This document shows, piece by piece, positions 38,621 through 47,594 of a DNA stretch of 61,982 bases. The position numbers were made by a program, and so were the translations under genes. The first letter of the stretch is position 1; each line of letters opens with the position of its first letter. A model generated the notes under the pieces. It was not told the DNA's origin and did no database searches. It saw nothing but the letters and a program-made list of their open reading frames with translations. This DNA is from Parabacteroides sp. (GTDB taxonomy: Bacteria; Bacteroidota; Bacteroidia; Bacteroidales; Tannerellaceae): positions 1 through 61,982 of the forward strand of contig JALFJR010000092.1 of assembly GCA_022775005.1 (NCBI GenBank). The letters are read 5' to 3'.

Positions 38621-39688
38621 TTATTTTGAAAATGTCTCTATCACCTGTTTCAAATGATTCTCATCACCTAACGGGCAAATCATCAAGACATCCTCGGTGT
38701 CCGCCACCAAGAAGCCAGACAATCCATCAATCACCACCTTTTTGTTGGGGTTCGTCTCCTTCACCAAGTTACCATCCGAGGCCATCAAGCGGATCTGCTC
38801 CGTACCGGATGCGGCATTGAGTTGCTCATCTTTAGTCAGCAATCCATAAAGTGCCCCCCACGAACCGACATCACTCCACGCTAAGTCATTGGTGCAGCAT
38901 ACATAAACCTTGTCCGAACGCTCCATCACACCATAGTCAATCGAAATAGAAGGACTGGCCATGAATGCCGCATTTACGGCATCCTGCTCTTGTGGGGTGT
39001 CATACACATCACCTACTCCCTCAAAGAGCGAAGTCACCTCAGGCAAATAGGTACGCAAAGCCTCTACGATGGCTTGTGCCGACCAGACAAACATACCGGA
39101 ATTCCAATAATAATTACCCTCGTTCAGATAGCTCATTGCCGTGCGGAGATCCGGTTTCTCCTTGAAACGCTGTACGGGGGTAAAACAGGCTCCTTCTTGG
39201 CTCTGCGTCTGGATATAGCCGTAGCCGGTAGCAGGATAAGTCGGCGTTATGCCTACCGTCAGCAATGCAGGATGCTGACGAGCAAAGGTCAGACTCTCAG
39301 CCATGATTACCTCAAATGCCTGCTCATTACCAATGTATTGATCAGAAGGAGTCACCACAGCTACTGCCTCCGGATCTCGCTGGAAGAGCTTGCACATCGC
39401 ATAAGCAATACAAGGAGCGGTATTTCGCCGACAAGGCTCTGTCAGTACTTGCTCCGGACGGAGCATCGGCAACTGCTCCAACACCAAGTCCTTATATCCC
39501 TCACCCGTCATTACGAGGAAGTTTTCCGTTGGGATCAGCCGAGAGAACCGCTCGTAGGTCAGCTGAATGAAGGTCTTACCCACGCCCAAAGCATCCACAA
39601 ACTGCTTCGGTAGCTCCACACGGCTCAACGGCCAAAAGCGGGAACCGATACCTCCCGCCATGATCACACAGTAGTTATTTTGATTCAT
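38621..39688 (-). CDS. manC: Mannose-1-phosphate guanylyltransferase
   Basis: A 355-residue nucleotidyltransferase making GDP-mannose. The nucleotide loop is MAGGIGSRFWPLSR, followed by LPKQF, EPCRRNTAPC, TPSDQYI, FKEKP and NSGMFVWSA. It lacks the C-terminal isomerase domain of bifunctional enzymes (about 470 residues). It feeds Gmd and Fcl encoded just upstream in the same operon, with a 12-bp gap after fcl. Confidence 0.93.
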   Translation of the reverse strand: MNQNNYCVIMAGGIGSRFWPLSRVELPKQFVDALGVGKTFIQLTYERFSRLIPTENFLVMTGEGYKDLVLEQLPMLRPEQVLTEPCRRNTAPCIAYAMCKLFQRDPEAVAVVTPSDQYIGNEQAFEVIMAESLTFARQHPALLTVGITPTYPATGYGYIQTQSQEGACFTPVQRFKEKPDLRTAMSYLNEGNYYWNSGMFVWSAQAIVEALRTYLPEVTSLFEGVGDVYDTPQEQDAVNAAFMASPSISIDYGVMERSDKVYVCCTNDLAWSDVGSWGALYGLLTKDEQLNAASGTEQIRLMASDGNLVKETNPNKKVVIDGLSGFLVADTEDVLMICPLGDENHLKQVIETFSK

Positions 39689-39700
39689 TTTGTTTTATGC

Positions 39701-40774
39701 TTAATGTTGTAAATACCATTGATACAGACGTGCTACACCCTCCTCAATTTCAATCTGATGGTGCCAGCCCAATGCGTGCAGTTTAGACACATCGGTCAGT
39801 TTACGCATCGTGCCGTCAGGCTTAGAGGCATCAAACCGAATCGTTCCCTCATAGCCCACTGCCCGCTTAATCAAAGCAGCCAATTCCGCAATGGTCAACT
39901 CTTTTCCTGTACCTATATTTATATGGCAATTCCGAATATCTCGTTCACCGGCAGCGTAAGTGTCCTTGAAATCTACCCGCTCCAAAATATAGACACTGGC
40001 ATCAGCCATCTCCTCGCTCCACAAGAACTCACGGAGCGGCTTACCCGTACCCCAAAGCTCCACTCGGTCGGCGAAGATACCATATTTACCCAATATGCGC
40101 AAAATTTCCTCCTCAGCCGCTGAGCCATTCACACCCTCCACCGGCCGACGATTCAGGTCTTTGCGGACAGCCTCCCAGTTTCCATTCAAGAGGCAGTTGG
40201 CCAAATAAATCTTACGCAGCATAGCGGGCAACACATGGCTATTCTCTAAATGAAAGTTATCATTCGGACCATAGAGATTAGTAGGCATCACTGCAATGTA
40301 ATTGGTGCCATATTGCAAGTTGAAGCTCTCACACAGTTTCAACCCAGCAATCTTGGCAATCGCATACGGCTCATTCGTATATTCCAAGGGAGAGGTTAGC
40401 AACGCCTCCTCTTTCATCGGTTGCTCCGCATCCCTGGGATAAATACAGGTACTTCCCAAGAAGAGCAGTTTCTTCACTCCGTGACGAAAACTCTCACCAA
40501 TCACATTTTGCTGAATCTGCAAGTTTTGGTAAATGAAATCAGCTCGATAACGGCTATTCGCCATGATACCACCCACATGGGCAGCGGCTAAGATCACATA
40601 CTCCGGACGCTCTTCATCGAAGAATGTACGAACTGCTACGCCGTCCAGCAGGTCCAACTCCGCATGAGTACGCCCCACCAAGTTGGTATAGCCTTTCGCT
40701 TGCAGGTTCTTCCAAATAGCGGAACCCACCAATCCTCGGTGGCCAGCCACATAGATTTTCGCTGTCTTATCCAT
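39701..40774 (-). CDS. fcl: GDP-L-fucose synthase
   Basis: A 357-residue short-chain dehydrogenase/reductase-type epimerase-reductase. The NADP loop is VAGHRGLVGSA, with LAAAHVGGI, LGSTCIYP and the catalytic Tyr-x3-Lys in EPYAIAKIAG. It converts GDP-4-keto-6-deoxymannose to GDP-L-fucose. It is about 35-40 residues longer than E. coli Fcl because of an insert around residues 195-235, common in Bacteroidota. Its ATG lies 3 bp after the gmd stop. Confidence 0.94.
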   Translation of the reverse strand: MDKTAKIYVAGHRGLVGSAIWKNLQAKGYTNLVGRTHAELDLLDGVAVRTFFDEERPEYVILAAAHVGGIMANSRYRADFIYQNLQIQQNVIGESFRHGVKKLLFLGSTCIYPRDAEQPMKEEALLTSPLEYTNEPYAIAKIAGLKLCESFNLQYGTNYIAVMPTNLYGPNDNFHLENSHVLPAMLRKIYLANCLLNGNWEAVRKDLNRRPVEGVNGSAAEEEILRILGKYGIFADRVELWGTGKPLREFLWSEEMADASVYILERVDFKDTYAAGERDIRNCHINIGTGKELTIAELAALIKRAVGYEGTIRFDASKPDGTMRKLTDVSKLHALGWHHQIEIEEGVARLYQWYLQH

Positions 40775-40777
40775 CGA

Positions 40778-41860
40778 CTAATCCTCCATGTGCGATTTCA
40801 GATAGAGCTTCTTAACAAAGTGCATATCATGTTGCACCATGATGCGTACCAACTCCGGGAAGGAGGTCTTACGCGGGTTCCATCCCAATAGCGTTTTCGC
40901 CTTGGTCGGGTCGCCCAAGAGCTGCTCCACCTCTGCCGGACGGAAATATTTCGGATCCACCTCTACCAAGACACGTCCAGTAGCGATGTCAATACCCTTC
41001 TCGGCGACACCCTCACCTTCCCAACGCAACGTGATACCCACCTCTTGGAAAGCCAACGTACAAAACTCGCGCACCGTATGATATTCACCCGTTGCGATCA
41101 CGAAATCCTCTGGCGTGGGATGCTGCAAAATCATCCACATACACTCCACGTAATCCTTGGCATAACCCCAGTCGCGCAAAGCATTGAGATTACCTAAGTA
41201 TAATTTATCTTGATAACCTTGTGCGATACGTGCTGCCGCAAGAGTAATCTTACGAGTCACAAAGGTTTCGCCTCGACGCTCGCTCTCGTGATTAAACAAA
41301 ATGCCGTTCACAGCAAACATACCGTAGCTCTCACGGTAATTCTTAGTGATCCAAAAGCCATACTGCTTCGCCACACCATAAGGAGAACGTGGATAGAAAG
41401 GAGTTGTCTCTCGCTGCGGCACCTCTTGCACCAATCCAAACAGCTCGGAAGTAGAGGCTTGATAAATCTTCGTCCGCTGCTCATAACCCAACAGACGCAC
41501 CGCTTCCAACAGACGCAACGTGCCGACCGCATCCGCTTCCGCTGTATATTCCGGCACATCAAAACTGACCTTCACATGGCTTTGGGCGGCCAAATTATAG
41601 ATCTCGTCCGGCTTCGTCTCCCGAATGATGCGCACCAGCGAGCTGGAATCGGTCATGTCGCCCCAATGCAGGTTGACTAATCGCTTATTCTTCATGTCGC
41701 GTACCCATTCATCCAAATAAAGATGCTCGATACGCCCTGTATTGAAAGAGGAAGAACGACGCATAATGCCATGCACCTCATACCCTTTCTCTATTAAGAA
41801 CTCGGCTAAAAACGAGCCATCCTGTCCCGTAATGCCTGTGATCAATGCTACTTTTGCCAT
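40778..41860 (-). CDS. gmd: GDP-mannose 4,6-dehydratase
   Basis: A 360-residue enzyme with NADP-binding [43 protein letters not shown] and catalytic YGVAKQYG region (Tyr-x3-Lys). It makes the 4-keto intermediate for GDP-L-fucose. It is the first gene of the operon gmd, fcl, manC, T9SS protein, lytic transglycosylase. Fucose from this route would decorate capsule or O-glycoproteins; the downstream secreted protein hints at the envelope. Confidence 0.96.
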   Translation of the reverse strand: MAKVALITGITGQDGSFLAEFLIEKGYEVHGIMRRSSSFNTGRIEHLYLDEWVRDMKNKRLVNLHWGDMTDSSSLVRIIRETKPDEIYNLAAQSHVKVSFDVPEYTAEADAVGTLRLLEAVRLLGYEQRTKIYQASTSELFGLVQEVPQRETTPFYPRSPYGVAKQYGFWITKNYRESYGMFAVNGILFNHESERRGETFVTRKITLAAARIAQGYQDKLYLGNLNALRDWGYAKDYVECMWMILQHPTPEDFVIATGEYHTVREFCTLAFQEVGITLRWEGEGVAEKGIDIATGRVLVEVDPKYFRPAEVEQLLGDPTKAKTLLGWNPRKTSFPELVRIMVQHDMHFVKKLYLKSHMED

Positions 41861-41896
41861 ATTTTGGAATTAGCTATTTTTTTGATTAAGAACGGG

Positions 41897-41904
41897 CAAA
41901 GTTA
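41897..41904 (-). promoter_or_regulatory. -7 box of the GDP-fucose operon
   Basis: TAACTTTG on the minus strand, 37 bp before gmd. The divergent kinase-like gene has a weaker TACTTTTA box at 41948-41955 with GTTG upstream, so the two promoters share about 100 bp. Confidence 0.6.
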
Positions 41905-41989
41905 CAATTTATTCTCTAAAAAGTTGCACAACTGACAAAGAAGGCTTACTTTTACGTTTTTAAGACAGAAACATATATAGTAAAATACA

Positions 41990-43525
41990 ATGAAACTAAA
42001 CTTCTTATTCTTATGGATGCTCTTAGGGTTGATAGAGGGTCAATTGTGGGGACAAACCGCACCAGAGCTCTTGCAACAGGCACAAAACAGCCTGGAGAAC
42101 AAAAACTACGGACAAGCGAAAACGCTCTTTCTGAACGCATACCAAGCCTTTGCTGACGCGGGAGATGTCAAACAGGCCATCGAGGCCGGAACAGAGGTGA
42201 CGACACTCTATTATCGAGAGAATCTATACAACGACGCTTTCGAATTTTGTCGCCAAATGACACAGTACCTAATCACCGAGGAGCAGAAACAACAACGGCA
42301 ATTCTACACACAACGTTTTCAAATCACCCGTGAGCGGTTACGTATGTACATCAAATTGAGGAATCCCCAGCAAGCCGAAGGACAGCTTAACGCTTTGGAA
42401 GCGATCAAAAACCAAACCGGAGACGGTAGCCTTACTTATGATTGGCTCACTGCGCAAGCCGAATTTTATTACACGTTCGGACAAAAGCGAGAGGGCGATG
42501 CAGCCTTCCAGAAGCTCATTGAGGCCGCAAAAAGCCAGAAAAACTATGCTGCTGTCAATGAGCGTTACGAAAACTTGATTGATGTGGCCCGCTTTGGTAA
42601 TAACACGGCCTTGATGGAACAGGCTTGCAAGGGATTGATGAATTGGAATGACTCCGTGAAGCAACTGACTGCCAAGGATGAGTTAGGCGCTTTACAGCAG
42701 AAATACGATGAGAGCATTCAGTTGATCGAAGAAAAAGAGAGTAGCCTCTCCACCCGGCAATACATCATTTTCGCCCTATTAGTGGTCGTGGCTGGATTGG
42801 CCATTGTGCTTGTTTTGGGTGGATTGATGTTAGCTCGCCTTACGTTAGGTAATCGTAAGCTCAAACAAATCATTGAGACCTCAAAGGCACACAGCGAACA
42901 GCAAGCAGCTTTCATCCAGCATATCGCGGAACAGATGGAACCCACCTTAGAGAAAGTCACCGTTCTGTCTCGCCAGGCTCAGCCAGAGGTGCGTGAGCCC
43001 ATCGAAGGACGTGTAGAAGCATTACGCACATTCGCAGCACATATTCAAGAGCTCTCTGCTCTGGAAAGCTCGTTGACAACTCCTTTTGAATCCAAGCCGT
43101 TGAATGTATCGAAACTGGGTAAGAAGCTGGTCGAAAACTTCAAAGACCATCTAAAACCGGGTGTAGAGTTGTTGACCGACCTTCCTTCCATTGAGATCAA
43201 AAGCAATGCGGAGCAACTTGAAAATCTTCTCTCCTATCTGTTGTATGGGGCAGCCCAGCACACAGAAGAGGGCCATATCCGCTTGGAGTTTAAGCGCAAA
43301 GGAGCACATGTCTGCCAATTCTTGATCACAGACACCGGTTGCGGTATTCCCGAAGAGTTGAAAGAGAGCATCTTTACTCCTTTCGCTTCAACGCACGACC
43401 TGATGAAAGGAGACGGATTAGGCTTGCCAATCTGCGCATTGATTGCTACTAAGCTAAATGGAGAGCTCTCGCTCGACACGGCCTATAAGAAGGGCTGTCG
43501 CTTCGTCTTGGTCTTACATATTTAA
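41990..43525 (+). CDS. TPR and histidine-kinase-like membrane protein lacking catalytic residues
   Basis: A 511-residue protein. A signal peptide (1-21) precedes TPR-like helical repeats (about 25-225) in the periplasm, one membrane helix (about 257-283), a dimerisation-like helix pair and an HATPase domain (about 380-511). In the H-box region FIQHIAEQMEPTL the catalytic His position is Glu314. The N box (ENLLSYLLYGAAQHT) lacks the Mg-binding Asn. G1 (DTGCGI) and G2 (GDGLGLPI) remain. It may bind ATP without autophosphorylating, acting as a scaffold or sensor. No response regulator is adjacent. Confidence 0.78.
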   Translation: MKLNFLFLWMLLGLIEGQLWGQTAPELLQQAQNSLENKNYGQAKTLFLNAYQAFADAGDVKQAIEAGTEVTTLYYRENLYNDAFEFCRQMTQYLITEEQKQQRQFYTQRFQITRERLRMYIKLRNPQQAEGQLNALEAIKNQTGDGSLTYDWLTAQAEFYYTFGQKREGDAAFQKLIEAAKSQKNYAAVNERYENLIDVARFGNNTALMEQACKGLMNWNDSVKQLTAKDELGALQQKYDESIQLIEEKESSLSTRQYIIFALLVVVAGLAIVLVLGGLMLARLTLGNRKLKQIIETSKAHSEQQAAFIQHIAEQMEPTLEKVTVLSRQAQPEVREPIEGRVEALRTFAAHIQELSALESSLTTPFESKPLNVSKLGKKLVENFKDHLKPGVELLTDLPSIEIKSNAEQLENLLSYLLYGAAQHTEEGHIRLEFKRKGAHVCQFLITDTGCGIPEELKESIFTPFASTHDLMKGDGLGLPICALIATKLNGELSLDTAYKKGCRFVLVLHI

Positions 43526-43535
43526 GCCAATTTTT

Positions 43536-43657
43536 CGTTGTCCATGGTTTCGCAAAACGTTGCCCATCATTTTGGAAAACGTTGCCCGTGTTTTTTTCAA
43601 ACATTGCCCATAGTTTTTTATTTCTTTGCCCATCATTTTGGAAAACTACAGGCAATG
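43536..43657 (+). repeat. 22-bp tandem array, five copies plus inverted half copy (copy B)
   Basis: Direct units start at 43536, 43558, 43580, 43602 and 43624, each 22 bp. An inverted partial unit (CTACAGGCAATG, 43646-43657) caps the array. Sequence family, copy number, cap and distance to the preceding stop (10 bp here, 8 bp there) all match the array at 8502-8623. Confidence 0.93.
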
Positions 43658-43705
43658 TTTTTTCCCCTGCAAACAAGCGCAACACAAGAGTAAGAGAGGT
43701 GAAAA

Positions 43706-43736
43706 TTCTCAATATTCCCAATATTCTCACCTTCTC
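43706..43736. repeat. Left 31-bp inverted repeat around the BspA-like fragment
   Basis: Built of a repeated CAATATTC word (core CTCAATATTCCCAATATTC). It matches the reverse complement of 44310-44340 at 29 of 31 positions by my count. Confidence 0.8.
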
Positions 43737-43750
43737 AAATTTCTCATGTA

Positions 43751-44224
43751 TCACTGCTTGTTCACACTTCTGAATATAAAAAAGTGGTTCATCCGACATT
43801 TGATCACATGCGAGAGGTCGAGGCTCACTACTCCGCAGCCATCAAATACCTCAGAGCCCATTTTTGTTACGCTGGCAGGAATGGTAACCGTGGTGAGCTT
43901 GGCGCAATCCCGGAATGTATCGTTAGGGAGTTCCTTAAGGTTCTCAGGCAATTTGACATTCGTCAGATTGGTACACCCGAAGAACATTTCCCCGCTCACC
44001 GCACCCACATATCGTGGAAGTTCAATGCTCTGCAGCGCGGTGCAACGCTGGAAGCAGCCCGATAGCTTATCCAGACGGTCTCCCTCGAAGACAACCTTCT
44101 TAAGATTCTTGCAATTCGCAAAGACTGAGCCCTTGATGATTTTTACCGAAGCCGGAATAACAATCTCGCTGATGCCCGACCCCATGAATGCGAGGAAGGG
44201 AACAGGTTTGCAAATATACGCCAA
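43751..44224 (-). pseudogene. BspA-like leucine-rich repeat fragment
   Basis: About 145-157 residues encoding five to six LRR_5 (BspA/treponemal type) repeats with the pattern IPxSVxxIxxxxFxxCxxLxxVxLP: examples are EIVIPASVKIIKGSVFANC and VTIPASVTKMGSEVFDGC. There is no signal peptide, and the frame opens with a TTG in sequence unlike the family. The first complete repeat begins around residue 12, so the 5' part looks missing. A TATATTTG box sits at 44211-44218 on the same strand and an ATG at 44185 could start a shorter product. Intact BspA-like surface proteins are much longer. The fragment lies between 31-bp inverted repeats. Confidence 0.65.
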
Positions 44225-44309
44225 TTCGGGATAAAAAGCAGTCTAAGAATTTGGTAATCTGAGATATTTATAAAGAATGAAATCTATCAACCTTTTTTTC
44301 TCAAAAAAC

Positions 44310-44340
44310 GAGAAAGTGAGAATATTGAGAATATTGAGAA
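44310..44340. repeat. Right 31-bp inverted repeat around the BspA-like fragment
   Basis: Core GTGAGAATATTGAGAATATT, the inverted partner of 43706-43736, about 570 bp away. The sequence between here and the stop codon at 44403 includes a small GAAA-loop hairpin (AGGGC/GCCCT near 44386-44399) that may end the sialic-acid operon transcript. Confidence 0.8.
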
Positions 44341-44402
44341 AAACTCAATCAATCCTTCTTTGGTCGCTACTTCAAGAAGCGCAAAGGGCTTTCGCCCTCA
44401 CG

Positions 44403-47400
44403 CTATCGTTTACGCAGGGATCTTATATCCAATTGGTTGACCTGCGGCGTACGAATCCCCGGTTTCAGCTCGCCACAGATCACGATTAGCCGCTGATCGA
44501 TGAGAACCGCTCCCGCACCCGCCCGGGCAAGAGGCTCATAGCTACCTAATTGTTCCCATTGCTTGTTCTCGGTATCATACACCAACAAATCGGTATTGAA
44601 GCGATACCACTCCACGGGATGACGCAGGTATTGGGCCGCCACGGCACGCAAACGGTCCAGCGTGACGGTATCTGCAGCCTCCTCCGCCGCTTTTAGGCGT
44701 AGCGGACGATTCACTGCATCGGCGAACTTTTGGTAGTTGACCCCTCCGAAATAGAGGATCCGATGAGCACCCCACAAGAGCGCATTGCCACCCGTCAAGG
44801 TGCGTGGACCCCCATCCTCTAATGAGGGCAGTTCACTCTCCATGCGCCACATACGAGTGGATGTGTCGAAAGTAAGCAGCTCTGTGGGTAAAAGGGCATC
44901 TTGATTACCTTCGATCGGTTGGAATCCGCCCGCTAAATAGAGTTGTTGCGTTTCTCCATTACCCTTTGCGACCAAGACCGGTTGTACCCGACAGGTTCCT
45001 GAGAAATCGGGCAACGCCTCCCAAGCGAGGGCAGTTTGCCTCAAATCGAGGTGGTAGAGGCTGCGGCAAGGTGCGCCATCGGCATTCCCTCCCGCCACGA
45101 AAAGCTGTCCATCAGCGTATGCGGCAGCCATATTGTCCATCGTCACGGGCAACGAGGGCAAGGTGTCGATCTCCAACACATCGCCTCCGGTTGATACAGC
45201 AAGGCGAATCACCTCCTTCATACTTCGATCCGCATTGTTACCACCGATGCAGATCACCCCCTCCGGCGTGCTCACGGCAGCACCATAGGCTACCGGCGTA
45301 GGTAGGTGACCTATCATTTTCCAACCCTCCGAACCGAGCAGGAAGACTTCGTCGTAATAGCGTTTGGTTCCTCCCTCCGCTACCGGTTTATCCGGGAAGT
45401 TACATCCTCCAGCCACGATCAGCGACCCGTTGTGGGCCCCGGCGAAGGGGGCAGAGACACCTAATGCCTCACGCTGATCCACACCCGGCAGATCAGCCAA
45501 TTTTGTCCATGCAGTCATAGGTTCAACGATTTTTGAATACGGATTTACGGAATCAGGTAAAATCTTGTCCGGCGAATAGATCAGTCCATCAACCGCCCGT
45601 TCGCCGTCAGGCGTGACACAGACGAAGGTGAACATCCACTTCACTAAACGTACCTCCGGTGTACGAAAAGCACCCACCGGAAGTTTCAGCAACACCTTGT
45701 TCCAGCCCTTTCTCAACTGGATCGGTGTCGGTTTCCGAACGGCACAGTTCTCATTACCCAAGGGAATCTCGTTCGATAATTCCGTATGGGAAGCAGTCCA
45801 TGTGGGTGGAGCGATCAGCTCGTCATTCACCCAAACACGACTACCCTTATAGTCCCACTCCCCTTGTCGAGGGGGAAGATCCTTTTCCGAGCGACTGTAA
45901 TTCTGGAACTCAATCCAAGCCCCTACCTCTTGCGCTTGGGGCGAATAGATCCAAGTCCACGCATAGGCCGTGTGGTTCTCTTGCGGCTCTGCATAAAAGC
46001 CGGGGACTGTCGTTCCCCATACATGACGCAGGTAAATGCCCGCACCAATGGCCTCACGACTACCATAGGTTTTCCCTTGATACGTATAGCTGGGCTGCAA
46101 CGCTGTCTCAGGTGGGAAGACACGAGCTAAATCGCCCTCGTTCGGAAAGGCATCCGTGATGCGCCACCTGACATCGGTTTGCCGCACATAGGCAAAGGGA
46201 TAATCTGGCAGATCATGTGCTTTGCGATACAGCATTCGCCGCTCAAAATCGACGAAAGCCTGATGGGCTGGATCCATTGGATCAAGGGGCAAACAGGTTC
46301 CAAACTGATCGAAATACTGGAATCCACCGCCTAACCAGGTCCGTTCAGCCAGTGCCAGGAGATTGGGATAAAGATTATTGGTACGGATCAGATCTGTCTC
46401 TGGCAGTGTCAAACGGTCATGCCATACAGCCAAGATCGCACCCGCCAAATCGGGACTGCCCTGCGGCTGATCGTAGATACGACTGGTATATAATCCGATC
46501 AGATCAGCAAAAGTGTCGAAATGGTTGATGTAATGAAACCGACAATCAATGGCAGGAATACCCGGTTGCGCTTTCCCCCGGTAGCTCCACAACTGGGTCA
46601 TGTCGATCTCACCCGGCTGGTAGATCCAACCGGGATTCCAAGAGATCACCCTCTTCCCTTTCGCCCGGATATAGGCCACCATCTCCGGCACGAAACGGGG
46701 ATTGGTAAACTGCACCTCGTCGGTACCAATATGCAGATAGGGCAACTCAGCGAACAGCTCACAGATCTCATCCAACAGCTGTTTCAGGATCGCCATCCCC
46801 TCCTCGCTCTGCATATCATGCCCCATCGCCTGCACGAAGGCAGCACTGTGCCCCGGCATGTCAATCTCCGGAATCAACAATACCTGTCGCTGCTTGCAAT
46901 AGGCCATTAGCTCCTTCGCCTCGGCCATCGTATAATACTGTCCCGGCATTCGGCTCATGTGGCAGCTATCGTTGAGTTGCGGAAACCGCTTGCTCTCCAA
47001 CCGCCACGCCTGGTTCTCCGTCAGGTGCCAGTGGAACACATTCATCTTGTAGTTGGACAGCGCATCAATCTCCCGCTTCAGCTCCTCCATGGAGATATAG
47101 CTTCGCCCCACATCCTGCATCAATCCCCGAATGCGGAAGGCGGGCCAGTCAGTGATCTCCCCTTGGGGCAAGCGCCATACATCGGCCTCTCGCATAGAGA
47201 GCTGGCGCAAAGTCTTAAATGCCCAATAAGCACCCCTCTCAGTGGTTGCTTGAATGGCTACTGCCCGATCCGTGATCTGGATGCGATAAGCCTCCTCCTG
47301 GTTGAGAGCAGCTCCCTCAATGGAGTCAGTCAGCGTGATGCGGATCTGGTGGGCACTTCCCTCAGCGATGGGTAGAGACAACGCTTCGCAGAAGGCCACA

Positions 47401-47582
47401 GCCATAGCCGTCGTGGCAGGATCTGCCTGCACCGAGACCTGCTTTGCCTCAAAGAGGCGGTCATTCAATGCGCAACGTTGAGGTTGGGGCAATAGCGCCA
47501 GTTTCCGGGGTTGTTCGGCCCCGGAAACTGCGCTAACAAAACATAGGCATAGGATTATAGATATAGCATAGATTCTCTTCAT
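44403..47582 (-). CDS. Fusion of GH20 beta-hexosaminidase and NanM-type sialic acid mutarotase
   Basis: A 1059-residue exported protein with a signal peptide (about 1-21). Residues about 28-140 are the GH20b domain. The GH20 barrel (about 145-470) has FRIRGLMQDVGR, FHWHLTENQAWR, LIPEIDMPGHS and the catalytic pair Asp288-Glu289 in HIGTDE. A beta-sandwich linker region (about 480-680) follows. Residues about 688-1059 are a six-bladed Kelch propeller of the cyclically permuted mutarotase family: WTKLADLPG, FAGAHNGSLIVAGGCNFP and blades ending GGxN. NanM interconverts sialic acid anomers. It is last in an operon with lyase, epimerase and transporter genes, and starts 12 bp after the transporter. 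Confidence 0.88.
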   Translation of the reverse strand: MKRIYAISIILCLCFVSAVSGAEQPRKLALLPQPQRCALNDRLFEAKQVSVQADPATTAMAVAFCEALSLPIAEGSAHQIRITLTDSIEGAALNQEEAYRIQITDRAVAIQATTERGAYWAFKTLRQLSMREADVWRLPQGEITDWPAFRIRGLMQDVGRSYISMEELKREIDALSNYKMNVFHWHLTENQAWRLESKRFPQLNDSCHMSRMPGQYYTMAEAKELMAYCKQRQVLLIPEIDMPGHSAAFVQAMGHDMQSEEGMAILKQLLDEICELFAELPYLHIGTDEVQFTNPRFVPEMVAYIRAKGKRVISWNPGWIYQPGEIDMTQLWSYRGKAQPGIPAIDCRFHYINHFDTFADLIGLYTSRIYDQPQGSPDLAGAILAVWHDRLTLPETDLIRTNNLYPNLLALAERTWLGGGFQYFDQFGTCLPLDPMDPAHQAFVDFERRMLYRKAHDLPDYPFAYVRQTDVRWRITDAFPNEGDLARVFPPETALQPSYTYQGKTYGSREAIGAGIYLRHVWGTTVPGFYAEPQENHTAYAWTWIYSPQAQEVGAWIEFQNYSRSEKDLPPRQGEWDYKGSRVWVNDELIAPPTWTASHTELSNEIPLGNENCAVRKPTPIQLRKGWNKVLLKLPVGAFRTPEVRLVKWMFTFVCVTPDGERAVDGLIYSPDKILPDSVNPYSKIVEPMTAWTKLADLPGVDQREALGVSAPFAGAHNGSLIVAGGCNFPDKPVAEGGTKRYYDEVFLLGSEGWKMIGHLPTPVAYGAAVSTPEGVICIGGNNADRSMKEVIRLAVSTGGDVLEIDTLPSLPVTMDNMAAAYADGQLFVAGGNADGAPCRSLYHLDLRQTALAWEALPDFSGTCRVQPVLVAKGNGETQQLYLAGGFQPIEGNQDALLPTELLTFDTSTRMWRMESELPSLEDGGPRTLTGGNALLWGAHRILYFGGVNYQKFADAVNRPLRLKAAEEAADTVTLDRLRAVAAQYLRHPVEWYRFNTDLLVYDTENKQWEQLGSYEPLARAGAGAVLIDQRLIVICGELKPGIRTPQVNQLDIRSLRKR

Positions 47583-47594
47583 CCGAGCACCATC

